8,208 nt of DNA from Rickettsiales bacterium (GCA_947508155.1 CANNRM010000019.1:1-8208), one strand, 5' to 3'. Counted from the first letter of the stretch, positions 1 through 7,271 are shown. A program made the numbers and translations. The notes: generated by a model not told the origin, from the letters alone.

Positions 1-1483
1 CATCACTGAAATCATATTCACTTGAGTCGATGTGTGCAAATTTAGCTGCATTTGGTGCGTGGTTTTTTCCAATAGCCATAAGTGCTATAGGTTCTACTAC
101 CATCATTTTATTACCTACAAACCCACTCCAAGGATAACGCCAGGAAATCCGGGCTTCTGGTATGGTGCGGCCTGTGGTAATGTCTTTCTGGTTGTGGAGA
201 TGTATTTTATATAGATCGCTACGATTATAAAGTTCTAGACCCCATAATTGTCCCATTACATTATATGAGTTGTATATGCTTGTATTCCATATGTTGCGCG
301 TTACATGTCCTAATGTTTCTGTGTGATACATTGCTGTATAATTTTCTATACTTACATTAGAGTCCCCTAGGCTCTCGATGGGCGCTACGTAGCGGAAATT
401 GACCTCTGGGATTACATAAGGATCAGTAAATTTGCTATCCTTTGAGCTTAAGCCTTGTAAGTGAATATTGTTGATTTCAAAATAATCTTGCTGAGAAGTT
501 TTGTATAGATACATATTTGATAGTAAAAATGGTTCATCTTTCCTGTAATATTCTTTTAGATAACCTCTATCAGATACCTTGTTGAATTGAAATCCATAAT
601 GATAATGATTTGTTGTGAATTCTCCTGAACCAGAGATATGATATCTTCTCAATCTATCTCTTTTCTGGGCTGTTTGTGTAGTTGCTTTTTTGGTAGATGT
701 TGAGAGTGCGACTTTGCTATGAGTGAAGCTTCCTGTGAATTTGTATCTTCCGCTTTTTAAGAGATGTCTTACCTCTCCCTCATAAAAGATGCCTTTTTTC
801 CCCATGCTTGGCGTCACTGTTGCATCAAGATTAGACTTTGCTCTCCAATATACTGGTACTCCTAATCGGTTATTGCGCATGTTAGGTGTAAGAACGCCGG
901 ATGTGGCAGGTGCACCAGGCATTACATGCGAAAAGTAAGGAAAATATGCAATTGGAACACCATAAATTTTAAATAAAGCATTTTTGTACACCACTTTGTA
1001 TTTATCATCATAAATATCAACTTGTCTGGCGCTTACTTCCCAAAGTGGCTTTTTATTTTTGCATGTAGGGCAGGCAGTATACACTGTATTCGTAAGTCGC
1101 TCGTGGTTATCACCAAGTTTTTCTGCAAATTTTGCGGCCATTATGGAATCATTAGTTTTGAAGTAGAGAATCAGAGATGATATAATTGCTGTTTTTGCAC
1201 GTGCATCAAAAATAACCGCTTCTCCAAGGATGATTTCCTTGCCCCTCTCAAATGCCTTAATATTCCCATATCCAAATACTTCATCTTTTTTGAAGTCGTA
1301 GTGCACTTTATCTGCGTAGATAGTATATTTATCGACAATCACTTTAACATTACCAGTTGCTTCTGCATATCCTTTGGAATCGTTATATGTTACCTTGTCA
1401 GCTGATAAGAAAGCATCTTGAGCATAAGCATATTGTGCTGATAGCACAAAAAGGACAATTATGAGATTGCATATGAGGCGCAT
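1..1483 (-). CDS. lptD: LPS-assembly protein LptD, N-terminal 494 residues (runs off left edge)
   Basis: The minus-strand frame is open from the ATG at 1483 to the window edge, giving 494 codons with no stop. An in-frame TAA directly abuts the ATG upstream, so the start cannot lie further out. Residues 1-21 are a signal peptide (hydrophobic core LIIVLFVLSA, likely cleavage after AYA). Residues about 24-115 match the LptA/OstA-like periplasmic jellyroll (SADKVTYN, EATGNVKV, YADKV). They are followed by TACPTCKNKKPLWEV at 136-150, with the paired cysteines C138/C141 and PLW motif typical of alphaproteobacterial LptD. Then comes the barrel hallmark PIAYFPYFSHVMPG...SGVLTPNM at about 177-202 and barrel strands containing IPEVNFRY and RTIPEARISWRYPW. 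In the family, LptD with LptE inserts lipopolysaccharide into the outer leaflet of the outer membrane. The remaining barrel, perhaps 200 residues, lies outside the window. No strong Shine-Dalgarno is visible. It is divergent from xseA. Confidence 0.94.
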   Translation of the reverse strand, partial: MRLICNLIIVLFVLSAQYAYAQDAFLSADKVTYNDSKGYAEATGNVKVIVDKYTIYADKVHYDFKKDEVFGYGNIKAFERGKEIILGEAVIFDARAKTAIISSLILYFKTNDSIMAAKFAEKLGDNHERLTNTVYTACPTCKNKKPLWEVSARQVDIYDDKYKVVYKNALFKIYGVPIAYFPYFSHVMPGAPATSGVLTPNMRNNRLGVPVYWRAKSNLDATVTPSMGKKGIFYEGEVRHLLKSGRYKFTGSFTHSKVALSTSTKKATTQTAQKRDRLRRYHISGSGEFTTNHYHYGFQFNKVSDRGYLKEYYRKDEPFLLSNMYLYKTSQQDYFEINNIHLQGLSSKDSKFTDPYVIPEVNFRYVAPIESLGDSNVSIENYTAMYHTETLGHVTRNIWNTSIYNSYNVMGQLWGLELYNRSDLYKIHLHNQKDITTGRTIPEARISWRYPWSGFVGNKMMVVEPIALMAIGKNHAPNAAKFAHIDSSEYDFSD

Positions 1484-1533
1484 TTAGAGTAATTTCATGT
1501 TGTAAAATAATAACATAAACTAAATTAAGCGCT
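1484..1533. promoter_or_regulatory. Divergent lptD/xseA spacer, presumed to hold both promoters
   Basis: Only 50 bases separate the two divergent start codons, so the promoters of lptD and xseA must sit here or reach into the opposite gene. The spacer is very AT-rich. It holds a TAAAAT -10-like hexamer for the xseA direction (1503-1508) and TATTAT-like hexamers on the minus strand, but I see no matching -35 box at proper spacing for either. Neither start codon has more than a weak ribosome binding site. That the region is regulatory is inferred from the gene layout. Confidence 0.3.
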
Positions 1534-2865
1534 ATGGCAATCGAAGCTATTAATACAGTTACAGTACAAGAATATAGTGTTAGTGAAATATCTACCAAAA
1601 TTAAAAACATTGTTGAAATTAATTGTGGCTATGTACGTATTAAAGGTGAGATTTCCGGTCTAAAAATCGCTACTTCAGGTCATGGATATCTAAATCTAAA
1701 GGATGAAAATGCTGTTCTCGCAGCCACATGTTGGAAACATGCGCTTTCCAGGCTGAATTTCAAGCTTGAAGAAGGTATGGAAGTTGTGGCTAGTGGTAAA
1801 ATCACCACATATGCGGGGCAGTCACGTTACCAGCTAACTATTGATACTATCGAGCCTGCTGGTGTTGGTGCCTTGATGAAGGTATTGATTGAACGCAAGA
1901 CCAAATTGGAAAAAGAAGGTTTGTTTGACAAGGCTCGTAAGAAAGCTCTGCCATTTTTGCCTCAGCGTATAGGTATTGTAACATCTATAACGGGCGCCGT
2001 TATACAGGATATGCTCCATAGAATCCGTGATCGTTTTCCAACTCATGTGCTTGTATGGCCTGTAACGGTGCAGGGTGAGACTGCCGCGAATGAGATTTCT
2101 ACAGCTATTAATGGTTTTAATTCTATGATTGAGGATAGGCCGGACGTTATCATCGTTGCACGTGGAGGTGGTTCTATAGAGGATTTATGGTGTTTTAATG
2201 AGGAAATAGTTGTTAGAAGCATTGCTGCATCTGGTATCCCGATCATTTCTGCTGTAGGACATGAGACGGACTTTACTTTGTCCGATTTCGCTGCTGATGT
2301 GCGTGCGCCAACACCTACTGCGGCTGCAGAATTTGCGGTTCCAGTGCTTGAGGATTTAAAAGCTACAATTAAGCATCATTTTGATAGGCTGAGCTATAAT
2401 TTGCAACAGATTATTTCGCATAAAACCAAGATTATGAGTTTTTGTGATAATATCCTTAAAAGTCCGGAAAGGCTTATACAGACTTATGAGCAGAAGCTGG
2501 ATTTATTAGGTTTTAAGATACTTGGCAGATTGCCACAGATAATGGAGTCGCACATTTTAACGCTTAGTAGATTGAGCGCTAGAATCACAGATCCTAGTAA
2601 GCTATTGCAGATAAAATCGCTACAATTTTCTCATGTTAGTGGAATGCTTGCTAAAGCAGCGCAGAGCTATTTGACTATGAAAGAAAATGGTTTAATCCTG
2701 CAAGCGCAGCTTTTGCAAAGCTTGGATTATAAAAATGTGCTGAAACGTGGTTTTGCCATAGTGAAAAGCGGTGATTCTATTATAGCGTCGGCTAAATCTA
2801 TAAAACCTGGAGATAGATTGGAAATTGTGATGCATGATGGTGAGATTAAGGCGAATGTTATTTAA
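1534..2865 (+). CDS. xseA: Exodeoxyribonuclease VII large subunit
   Basis: This 443-residue protein has the usual XseA length. Exonuclease VII, one XseA with several small XseB subunits, degrades single-stranded DNA from both ends in the cytoplasm and acts in repair. Residues about 12-110 form the N-terminal OB-fold (SEISTKIKNIVE, VRIKGEISG, SGHGYLNLKD). The catalytic core follows, with FLPQRIGIVTSITGAVIQD at 141-159, VARGGGSIEDLWCFNEE at 208-224 and SAVGHETDFTLSDFAADVRAPTPTAAAE at 239-266. D159, R210, H243 and D246 line up with the residues I recall as essential in the E. coli enzyme (D155, R205, H238, D241), so it should be active. A long helical region at about 270-395 matches the coiled-coil segment. 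The C-terminal NVLKRGFAIVKS...KPGDRLEIVMHDGEI block is typical. The XseB partner gene is not in the window. The 3' end overlaps the convergent ATPase gene by 4 bases. Confidence 0.97.
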   Translation: MAIEAINTVTVQEYSVSEISTKIKNIVEINCGYVRIKGEISGLKIATSGHGYLNLKDENAVLAATCWKHALSRLNFKLEEGMEVVASGKITTYAGQSRYQLTIDTIEPAGVGALMKVLIERKTKLEKEGLFDKARKKALPFLPQRIGIVTSITGAVIQDMLHRIRDRFPTHVLVWPVTVQGETAANEISTAINGFNSMIEDRPDVIIVARGGGSIEDLWCFNEEIVVRSIAASGIPIISAVGHETDFTLSDFAADVRAPTPTAAAEFAVPVLEDLKATIKHHFDRLSYNLQQIISHKTKIMSFCDNILKSPERLIQTYEQKLDLLGFKILGRLPQIMESHILTLSRLSARITDPSKLLQIKSLQFSHVSGMLAKAAQSYLTMKENGLILQAQLLQSLDYKNVLKRGFAIVKSGDSIIASAKSIKPGDRLEIVMHDGEIKANVI

Positions 2866-4010
2866 TCTTTCAATAAAATATCACTAATCTTGCTTAGTGG
2901 TGTGAGATATACATCCAAAAATTTGCCATCCGTATTTCCGTCAAAAACTAGATATTTCTCTACTTCGCCTGCTAATTTATCAAAATATTGCAGATTCTTG
3001 ATATATTCTGACTGAAATGTAGATGATGATTTTATTTCCACGGCTGAAATTTTACCGCCCCATTCGCATATGAGATCTATCTCAACAGACCTATCTCGCC
3101 AGAAATACATATTTGGATCTTTGCCCTTATTAAAGCGATGTTTTAGTATTTCAAGAATCACCAAATTTTCAAATAATCCACCTTTTAAATAATGTGTTTC
3201 TAATTGTGAGGTATTTTCTATTCCTAACAATGAGCAAGCAAGGCCTGTATCATAAAAATATAATTTAGGCATTTTGATTAGCCGTTTGCTAAAATTTTTG
3301 TAAAATGGCTGCAAAGTAAAAATTATATAGCTCGCTTCTAGAATGCTGAGCCATTCCCGAGCTGTAGTGTGTGATATTCCAGCATCGGTTGCAAGGGATG
3401 AAAAATTGATCAATTGCCCGGTGCGACCAGCGCAGAGTTTTAGGAATGTTTGAAATTTACTAAGGTCACCGATGTTTTTTATGTCTCTTACATCCCGTTC
3501 AATATAAGTTTTTATATAGCTTGGGTAAAATTCTTCAGGCATCATTTTAGATTTATGTAATGCTGGATATCCTCCATTCAAGACAGATAACATACTGTTT
3601 TGGGGGGCGTTAAGTTCTCTCAAGCTGAGTGGTAATAATGTTATCATGCCTACTCTGCCAGCAAGTGATTGTGATACTGTGTTGCTAATTGTAAAATTTT
3701 GCGATCCAGTAATCACATATTTCCCCTTTTGAGGAGAGTCATCTACTATACCTTGTAGATATGACAAAATATCTGGCGCATGTTGCACTTCATCAAAAAT
3801 AGCACCATTTGGATATTGTGATAGAAATTTTCTAGGATCGTTTAAAGCTAGTTCCCTAGTATCAAGATTTTCCAATGAAAGATATGGAAGATGAGGAAAA
3901 ATCTTTCGTGCAATAGTAGTTTTGCCAGATTGCCTAGGACCAGTGATGCATAATACTGGGAATATCTCGGCATATCGTTTGACCAAGTCTTTTATATCTC
4001 TGCTATACAT
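2862..4010 (-). CDS. AAA+ ATPase of the DUF4143 (DUF4143/AAA_14) type
   Basis: The 382-residue protein is a complete member of a widespread accessory ATPase family of unknown physiological role. An N-terminal AAA domain carries Walker A GPRQSGKT at 24-31, Walker B AIFDE at 70-74, a sensor-like VITGSQN at 99-105 and the family's SLAGRVGMITLLPLSLREL at 115-133. The motif ERDVRDI at 171-177 and a winged-helix-like region at about 190-232 follow. The C-terminal DUF4143 part has YFYDTGLAC at 251-259, GLFENLV at 278-284 and a PD-(D/E)XK-like core: R308, E310, D312 and E325-I-K327. Only the fold is suggested; nuclease activity is unproven. The start fits the family, with about 23 residues before the Walker A. 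The Shine-Dalgarno is weak: an AGG 8 bases upstream lies inside a hairpin. The gene is convergent with xseA (4-base overlap) and has no visible terminator. Such genes are often spread by transfer, but base composition here does not obviously differ from the neighbours. Confidence 0.92.
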   Translation of the reverse strand: MYSRDIKDLVKRYAEIFPVLCITGPRQSGKTTIARKIFPHLPYLSLENLDTRELALNDPRKFLSQYPNGAIFDEVQHAPDILSYLQGIVDDSPQKGKYVITGSQNFTISNTVSQSLAGRVGMITLLPLSLRELNAPQNSMLSVLNGGYPALHKSKMMPEEFYPSYIKTYIERDVRDIKNIGDLSKFQTFLKLCAGRTGQLINFSSLATDAGISHTTAREWLSILEASYIIFTLQPFYKNFSKRLIKMPKLYFYDTGLACSLLGIENTSQLETHYLKGGLFENLVILEILKHRFNKGKDPNMYFWRDRSVEIDLICEWGGKISAVEIKSSSTFQSEYIKNLQYFDKLAGEVEKYLVFDGNTDGKFLDVYLTPLSKISDILLKD

Positions 4011-4016
4011 AATTCT

Positions 4017-4049
4017 TGCCTAATTGAAGTTTCAACTTTCAATTTGGCA
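4017..4049. repeat. Palindromic hairpin repeat, copy 1
   Basis: Arms TGCCTAATTGAA (4017-4028) and TTCAATTTGGCA (4038-4049) are complementary apart from one T-T mismatch. The inner bases AAGTT/AACTT allow the stem to continue with a one-base bulge. A second copy lies at 4151-4183. It sits 6 bases upstream of the ATPase start codon, so in that transcript it would be a 5' UTR hairpin. No U-run follows, so it does not look like a classical terminator. Confidence 0.8.
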
Positions 4050-4150
4050 GAAAAAATATTAAAAGTCAAGAAAAAATACTGTTTTATTTGAGGTGAGCGC
4101 GTGTATGCCATGCTCATAACAACGATTATATAGGGGATGTATGCCGACTT
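4050..4150. other. Gene-free stretch between the two hairpin repeats
   Basis: About 100 bases with no credible ORF. It contains A-runs near 4051-4080, a small inverted repeat TGAGC/GCTCA (4094-4098 and 4112-4116), and the 8-base direct repeat TGTATGCC at 4102-4109 and 4138-4145. With the flanking hairpins it could be a 167-base MITE-like unit (4017-4183) or the promoter and leader region of the ATPase gene. I see no target-site duplication. Confidence 0.4.
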
Positions 4151-4156
4151 TGCCAA
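4127..4156 (-). promoter_or_regulatory. Candidate promoter for the ATPase gene
   Basis: On the minus strand, TTGGCA (4156-4151) could serve as a -35 box and TATATA (4132-4127) as a -10 box, with an 18-base spacer. A perfect TATAAT overlaps at 4130-4125, but at a 20-base spacing. The -35 candidate is the outer end of hairpin copy 2. It would leave a leader of about 110 bases containing hairpin copy 1. The sequence fits only moderately. Confidence 0.25.
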
Positions 4157-4183
4157 ATTGAAGTTTTGACTTTCAATTTGGCA
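4151..4183. repeat. Palindromic hairpin repeat, copy 2
   Basis: Arms TGCCAAATTGAA (4151-4162) and TTCAATTTGGCA (4172-4183) are perfectly complementary over 12 bases. A further AAGT/ACTT pairing is possible with one bulged base. It matches copy 1 (4017-4049) almost base for base outside the loop. It begins 8 bases past the stop codon of the 67-codon gene and could act as an mRNA-stabilising 3' hairpin, though no U-tract follows on either strand. Confidence 0.82.
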
Positions 4184-4191
4184 AAATCTTC

Positions 4192-4395
4192 CTACAAATC
4201 CATTAATTCGCGTCTTTTAGCGTCGGTTTCTGTAACTTTGCCAATTTCATTATTAGTGCGATCCATAGGATCAGTAAGATCCATAGCTTGATCAAATGCC
4301 TTGCTGAGTGCTGCTAATGTATTGCTCATTTTCTGCATTACCATTGATAAGTTAGATTGCTCAGGTTGTTTTGTAATTTCGGGTTTGCTCGACAT
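4192..4395 (-). CDS. Small hypothetical protein, 67 residues
   Basis: I do not recognise this protein. The start is placed at the ATG at 4395, because GGAG lies 7 bases upstream and the predicted promoter would begin transcription near 4416. The upstream in-frame ATG at 4419 would then be at or before the transcript start. The protein has no cysteine, tryptophan or tyrosine, seven methionines, no signal peptide and no membrane segment. Residues about 16-40 (LSMVMQKMSNTLAALSKAF) form a likely amphipathic helix. The next stretch is acidic and polar, with a six-residue near-repeat MDLTDP/MDRTNN encoded by a 9-base direct repeat (GATCCATAG on the plus strand at 4260 and 4278), and the end is charged (AKRRELMDL). 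It is probably cytoplasmic. It lies between ppdK and the ATPase gene on the same strand, with its own promoter. That it is a real gene is supported by the signals, not by homology. Confidence 0.68.
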   Translation of the reverse strand: MSSKPEITKQPEQSNLSMVMQKMSNTLAALSKAFDQAMDLTDPMDRTNNEIGKVTETDAKRRELMDL

Positions 4396-4402
4396 ACCAA
4401 TT

Positions 4403-4406
4403 CTCC
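4403..4406 (-). promoter_or_regulatory. Ribosome binding site that fixes the start of the 67-codon gene
   Basis: The minus strand reads GGAG, then seven bases, then the ATG at 4395. This is near-ideal Shine-Dalgarno spacing, while the alternative ATG at 4419 has no comparable site. Confidence 0.65.
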
Positions 4407-4423
4407 ATGTAGTACACATTCAG

Positions 4424-4451
4424 ATTACACCCGGTGGTTTTGAATAGTCAA
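4424..4451 (-). promoter_or_regulatory. Sigma-70-type promoter of the 67-codon gene
   Basis: On the minus strand, TTGACT (4451-4446, 5 of 6 consensus bases) is followed after 16 bases by TGTAAT (4429-4424, 5 of 6). Transcription would start near 4416, giving a leader of about 20 bases that includes the GGAG site. It lies downstream of the ppdK terminator candidate, so the small gene is probably its own unit. Confidence 0.55.
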
Positions 4452-4472
4452 ATGGTTTAATTAAGATAGATG

Positions 4473-4502
4473 AAAAAATAAAGTTATGGTGACTTATTTT
4501 TT
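4473..4502 (-). terminator. A/T-rich terminator-like hairpin after ppdK
   Basis: On the minus strand, AAAAAATAAGT (4502-4492), which contains the last Lys codon and the stop, can pair with ACTTTATTTTTT (4484-4473) with one bulged base. The loop is about 7 bases and the 3' arm doubles as the U-tract. The stem is nearly all A-T, so it would be weak. Its symmetry also allows function in the opposite direction. Confidence 0.42.
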
Positions 4503-7136
4503 GTTACGAATGGCTGCTTGAGCTGCTGCAAGTCTAGCAATAGGAATGCGATATGGGGAGCAGGACGCATAATCCATGCCAATATTATGGAAAAACTCTA
4601 TGGAGCGTGGGTCGCCGCCATGTTCTCCGCATATTCCCAATTTAAGCTTTGGGTTGGCCTTCAGGCCGCGTTCGATAGCGATTTTTATCAATTCTCCAAC
4701 GCCTTCTTGGTCGATGGTGATAAATGGATCATGATTCAATAATTTGTTTGACAAATATTGTGGCATAAACGACGCAATGTCATCTCTTGAAATCCCAAAA
4801 GTAGTTTGGGTAAGATCATTTGTGCCGAAACTAAAATAATCTGCTTCTAGAGCTATTTCTCCCGACTTCAAAGCTGCACGAGGAAGCTCAATCATAGTTC
4901 CAATAGAATAAGGAGACGATATCTCTAATTTTCTTGCTACATCAATGATTAGCTTCTTAATCATACGCAATTCAGACGCATCGTTAATCAATGGAATCAT
5001 TATTTCGAGGTCAATATGTATATGCTCGGCTTTAAGATGCTTTATTGCGGTGAATATCGCTTCCACTTGCATTTCGTAAATTTCTGGGAATGTTACCCCT
5101 AATCTACATCCTCTATGTCCTAGCATGGGATTTACTTCGTGAAGGGCTTTTAAGCGATTCTCGATTATAGGCCATGGTAAGCCTAAATGCTGAGCCAGTG
5201 CATGTTTTTCTGTGTCTTCTTGTGGTAGGAATTCGTGCAAAGGTGGGTCTAGTAGGCGGATATTTACAGCCTGTTCATTCATTATACGGAAGATATCTTT
5301 GAAATCCTCCGTGTGAATTGGTAATAGCTTGGCAATAGCACGTTCTTTTTGTTCCATATTTGGCGAAACAATCATTTCTCTTATAAGTGCAATCTTATCC
5401 GGGCGAAAGAACATATGTTCTGTTCTGCACAGTCCTATACCCTCTGCTCCAAGCTTTACAGCAGCGTTTGCATCTAGAATAGTTTCTGCATTTGCGCGCA
5501 CTTTTAAACGCTTTGTTTTGTCTACCCAGCTCATGAATACATCAAATTCTGGAGTCATAGTAGGTGGAACCAATGGAATGGTACCTGCGAAAATATTCCC
5601 AGTGCTGCCATCAATAGTGACTTCTTCACCTTGGCGAATGATTACATCGCCAATTTTCATATATTTTTCTGTCTCGTTGACCAACATTCCAGTCGTACCA
5701 CATACACAAGGCTTTCCCATGCCACGAGCAACTACCGCTGCGTGAGATGTCATTCCTCCGCGCACAGTTAAAATTCCTGCTGATACATGCATGCCTCTTA
5801 TATCTTCGGGGCTTGTGTCATTTCGTATTAATATTACTTTGTGATGATGAGCAAGTTCTTCTGCGTCATATGGAGAGAATACTGCTATTCCAAGTGCCGC
5901 TCCAGGAGATGCTGGTAAGCCTTTTGCAAGGGGTTTGGGAATGTTGTTATAATCTATTCTGGCATGAAGTAGTTGATTGATAGAATCTGGAGCGATTTTC
6001 ATAATCGCTTCTTCGCGCGTCATAATGCCTTCTTCTACCATATCTACAGCAATCTTGATGGCGGCTGCGGTTGTGCGTTTTGCTGATCTTGTTTGCAATA
6101 TATAAAGCTCTTCATTCTCAACGGTAAATTCTATATCTTGCATATCTTTATAATGTGCTTCAAGAAGTTCTACGTGGCTTTTGAGTTTGTTATATACATC
6201 AGGCATTATATAAGCCATTGATGCCGCGGAGTTATTTGCTTCTATGTCGTGTGGCGTGCGCACGCCAGATACTATATCTTCTCCTTGGGCATTAATGAGA
6301 TATTCGCCAAATAATTTCTTTTCTCCGGTCGACGGATTGCGAGAAAATACTACTCCAGTGGCAGATGTTTTTCCTTTATTGCCAAAGACCATGCTTTGGA
6401 TATTTACAGCGGTGCCGATATCATCGGATATATCATGTAATTTTCTATAAATCACAGCTCTGCTGCTCATCCATGAGCTGAGTACGGCTTTGATAGATTG
6501 CTTGAGTTGATCATACACATCCTGTGGGAAAGCCATGCCCGATTCATCTAAGCTTAAATTTTTAAATTTTTCGATGATTTCACGTAACTCAGCTTCGGTA
6601 GGAGATTCGTCGTAATTTGCTAAGATTTCCTCAAATAATATTATGGGCACACCGAGCACAACGTTGGAATACATTTGGATTAGTCTACGATAACTATCTA
6701 GAGCGAAAGTGACGTTGCCAGAAGATGTTGCTAAATATTCGACTGTTTCATCGTTAAGTCCCAAATTTAAAATGGTATCCATCATGCCTGGCATAGATTC
6801 TCTAGCTCCAGAGCGTACTGATACGAGCAATGGGTTTTGTCCACCGAACTGTTTGTGTGTGGTAGCTTCAAGATCATCTATGGCCAATCGTAATTCTGCA
6901 TCGAAATGTACAGGGAAAGACTTATTGTGTTTGTAGTAATATTTAGATACTTCTGTGGAGATTGTAAAACCATGCGGAACGTTGATGCCCAAAGTAGACA
7001 TTTCTAAGAGCGCTGCGCCTTTTCCGCCTAGTAAATCTTTTGCTGTGTTAGGATTTAATTGTGTGCGCTTGTGGGGTTTGCCATAACCATGATGGCCAAA
7101 TTTTACTATCCCTAATGTGAGCCATCCTGCATTCAT
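4494..7136 (-). CDS. ppdK: Pyruvate, phosphate dikinase
   Basis: PPDK interconverts pyruvate, ATP and phosphate with PEP, AMP and pyrophosphate, linking glycolysis and gluconeogenesis in the cytoplasm. With the start at 7136 the protein is 880 residues, the usual length. The N-terminal ATP-grasp part has LLGGKGAALLEMS at 35-47, LVSVRSGARESMPGMMDT at 104-121 and SATGVVFSRNPSTGEKK at 258-274. The swivelling phosphohistidine domain has LTVRGGMTSHAAVVARGMGKPCVCG at 456-480 with catalytic H465; T463 is the position phosphorylated by regulatory PDRP proteins in other PPDKs. The C-terminal PEP/pyruvate barrel has RANAETILDA, GIGLCRTEHMFF, GTNDLTQ at 771-777 and GICGEHGGDP with catalytic C836. All key residues are present. 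The frame stays open upstream to an ATG at 7205, but that codon lies in the tRNA-Arg gene, so it is rejected. The ATG at 7136 has an AGG about 4 bases upstream. It is probably cotranscribed with the tRNA 33 bases upstream. Confidence 0.97.
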   Translation of the reverse strand: MNAGWLTLGIVKFGHHGYGKPHKRTQLNPNTAKDLLGGKGAALLEMSTLGINVPHGFTISTEVSKYYYKHNKSFPVHFDAELRLAIDDLEATTHKQFGGQNPLLVSVRSGARESMPGMMDTILNLGLNDETVEYLATSSGNVTFALDSYRRLIQMYSNVVLGVPIILFEEILANYDESPTEAELREIIEKFKNLSLDESGMAFPQDVYDQLKQSIKAVLSSWMSSRAVIYRKLHDISDDIGTAVNIQSMVFGNKGKTSATGVVFSRNPSTGEKKLFGEYLINAQGEDIVSGVRTPHDIEANNSAASMAYIMPDVYNKLKSHVELLEAHYKDMQDIEFTVENEELYILQTRSAKRTTAAAIKIAVDMVEEGIMTREEAIMKIAPDSINQLLHARIDYNNIPKPLAKGLPASPGAALGIAVFSPYDAEELAHHHKVILIRNDTSPEDIRGMHVSAGILTVRGGMTSHAAVVARGMGKPCVCGTTGMLVNETEKYMKIGDVIIRQGEEVTIDGSTGNIFAGTIPLVPPTMTPEFDVFMSWVDKTKRLKVRANAETILDANAAVKLGAEGIGLCRTEHMFFRPDKIALIREMIVSPNMEQKERAIAKLLPIHTEDFKDIFRIMNEQAVNIRLLDPPLHEFLPQEDTEKHALAQHLGLPWPIIENRLKALHEVNPMLGHRGCRLGVTFPEIYEMQVEAIFTAIKHLKAEHIHIDLEIMIPLINDASELRMIKKLIIDVARKLEISSPYSIGTMIELPRAALKSGEIALEADYFSFGTNDLTQTTFGISRDDIASFMPQYLSNKLLNHDPFITIDQEGVGELIKIAIERGLKANPKLKLGICGEHGGDPRSIEFFHNIGMDYASCSPYRIPIARLAAAQAAIRNKK

Positions 7137-7169
7137 AGAGCCTACGATGTAAGAGTGTGTGCGATTGAT

Positions 7170-7246
7170 TGGCGCACCCGGAAGGACTCGAACCTCCAAC
7201 CTCATGATTCGTAGTCATGTGCTCTATCCAATTGAGCTACGGGTGC
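7170..7246 (-). tRNA. tRNA-Arg (anticodon ACG), CCA encoded
   Basis: The minus strand forms a full cloverleaf. The acceptor arm is GCACCCG (7246-7240) with CGGGTGC (7180-7174). A D-arm contains AGCTCAATTGGATAGAGC. The anticodon stem CATGA/TCATG closes the seven-base loop CTACGAA, with anticodon ACG at 7212-7210, and a T-arm contains GGTTCGAGTCC. The discriminator is G and CCA is encoded (7172-7170). The anticodon ACG would be edited to ICG by TadA to read CGU, CGC and CGA. Confidence 0.97.
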
Positions 7247-7271
7247 GTAAGACCATTTTTAGGTCTGCTGC

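Noticed and set aside
1398..1610. A 70-codon minus-strand ORF across the lptD/xseA junction
   Set aside because: It overlaps both real starts in the wrong frame. The lptD signal peptide lies in another frame with full downstream homology.
4017..4183. The paired hairpins as ordinary rho-independent terminators
   Set aside because: Neither copy is followed by a U-tract on either strand, and copy 1 precedes the ATPase start rather than following a gene.
4010..4192. The 67-residue gene plus the ATPase as a toxin-antitoxin or defence pair
   Set aside because: They are about 180 bases apart with a separate repeat region between them, and no toxin, antitoxin or DNA-binding motif is visible in the small protein.
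4396..4419. A longer start for the small protein at 4419 (8 extra residues)
   Set aside because: It has no Shine-Dalgarno and would coincide with or precede the predicted transcript start. The ATG at 4395 has GGAG at ideal spacing.
5329..5745. A 138-codon plus-strand ORF inside ppdK
   Set aside because: It is antisense to conserved PPDK coding sequence, with composition explained by the opposite frame and no start signals.
7137..7205. An upstream in-frame start for ppdK at 7205 (N-terminus MRLEVRVLPGAP...)
   Set aside because: These codons translate the tRNA-Arg gene and the short spacer; this peptide is a typical tRNA read-through artefact. The PPDK homology begins after the ATG at 7136.
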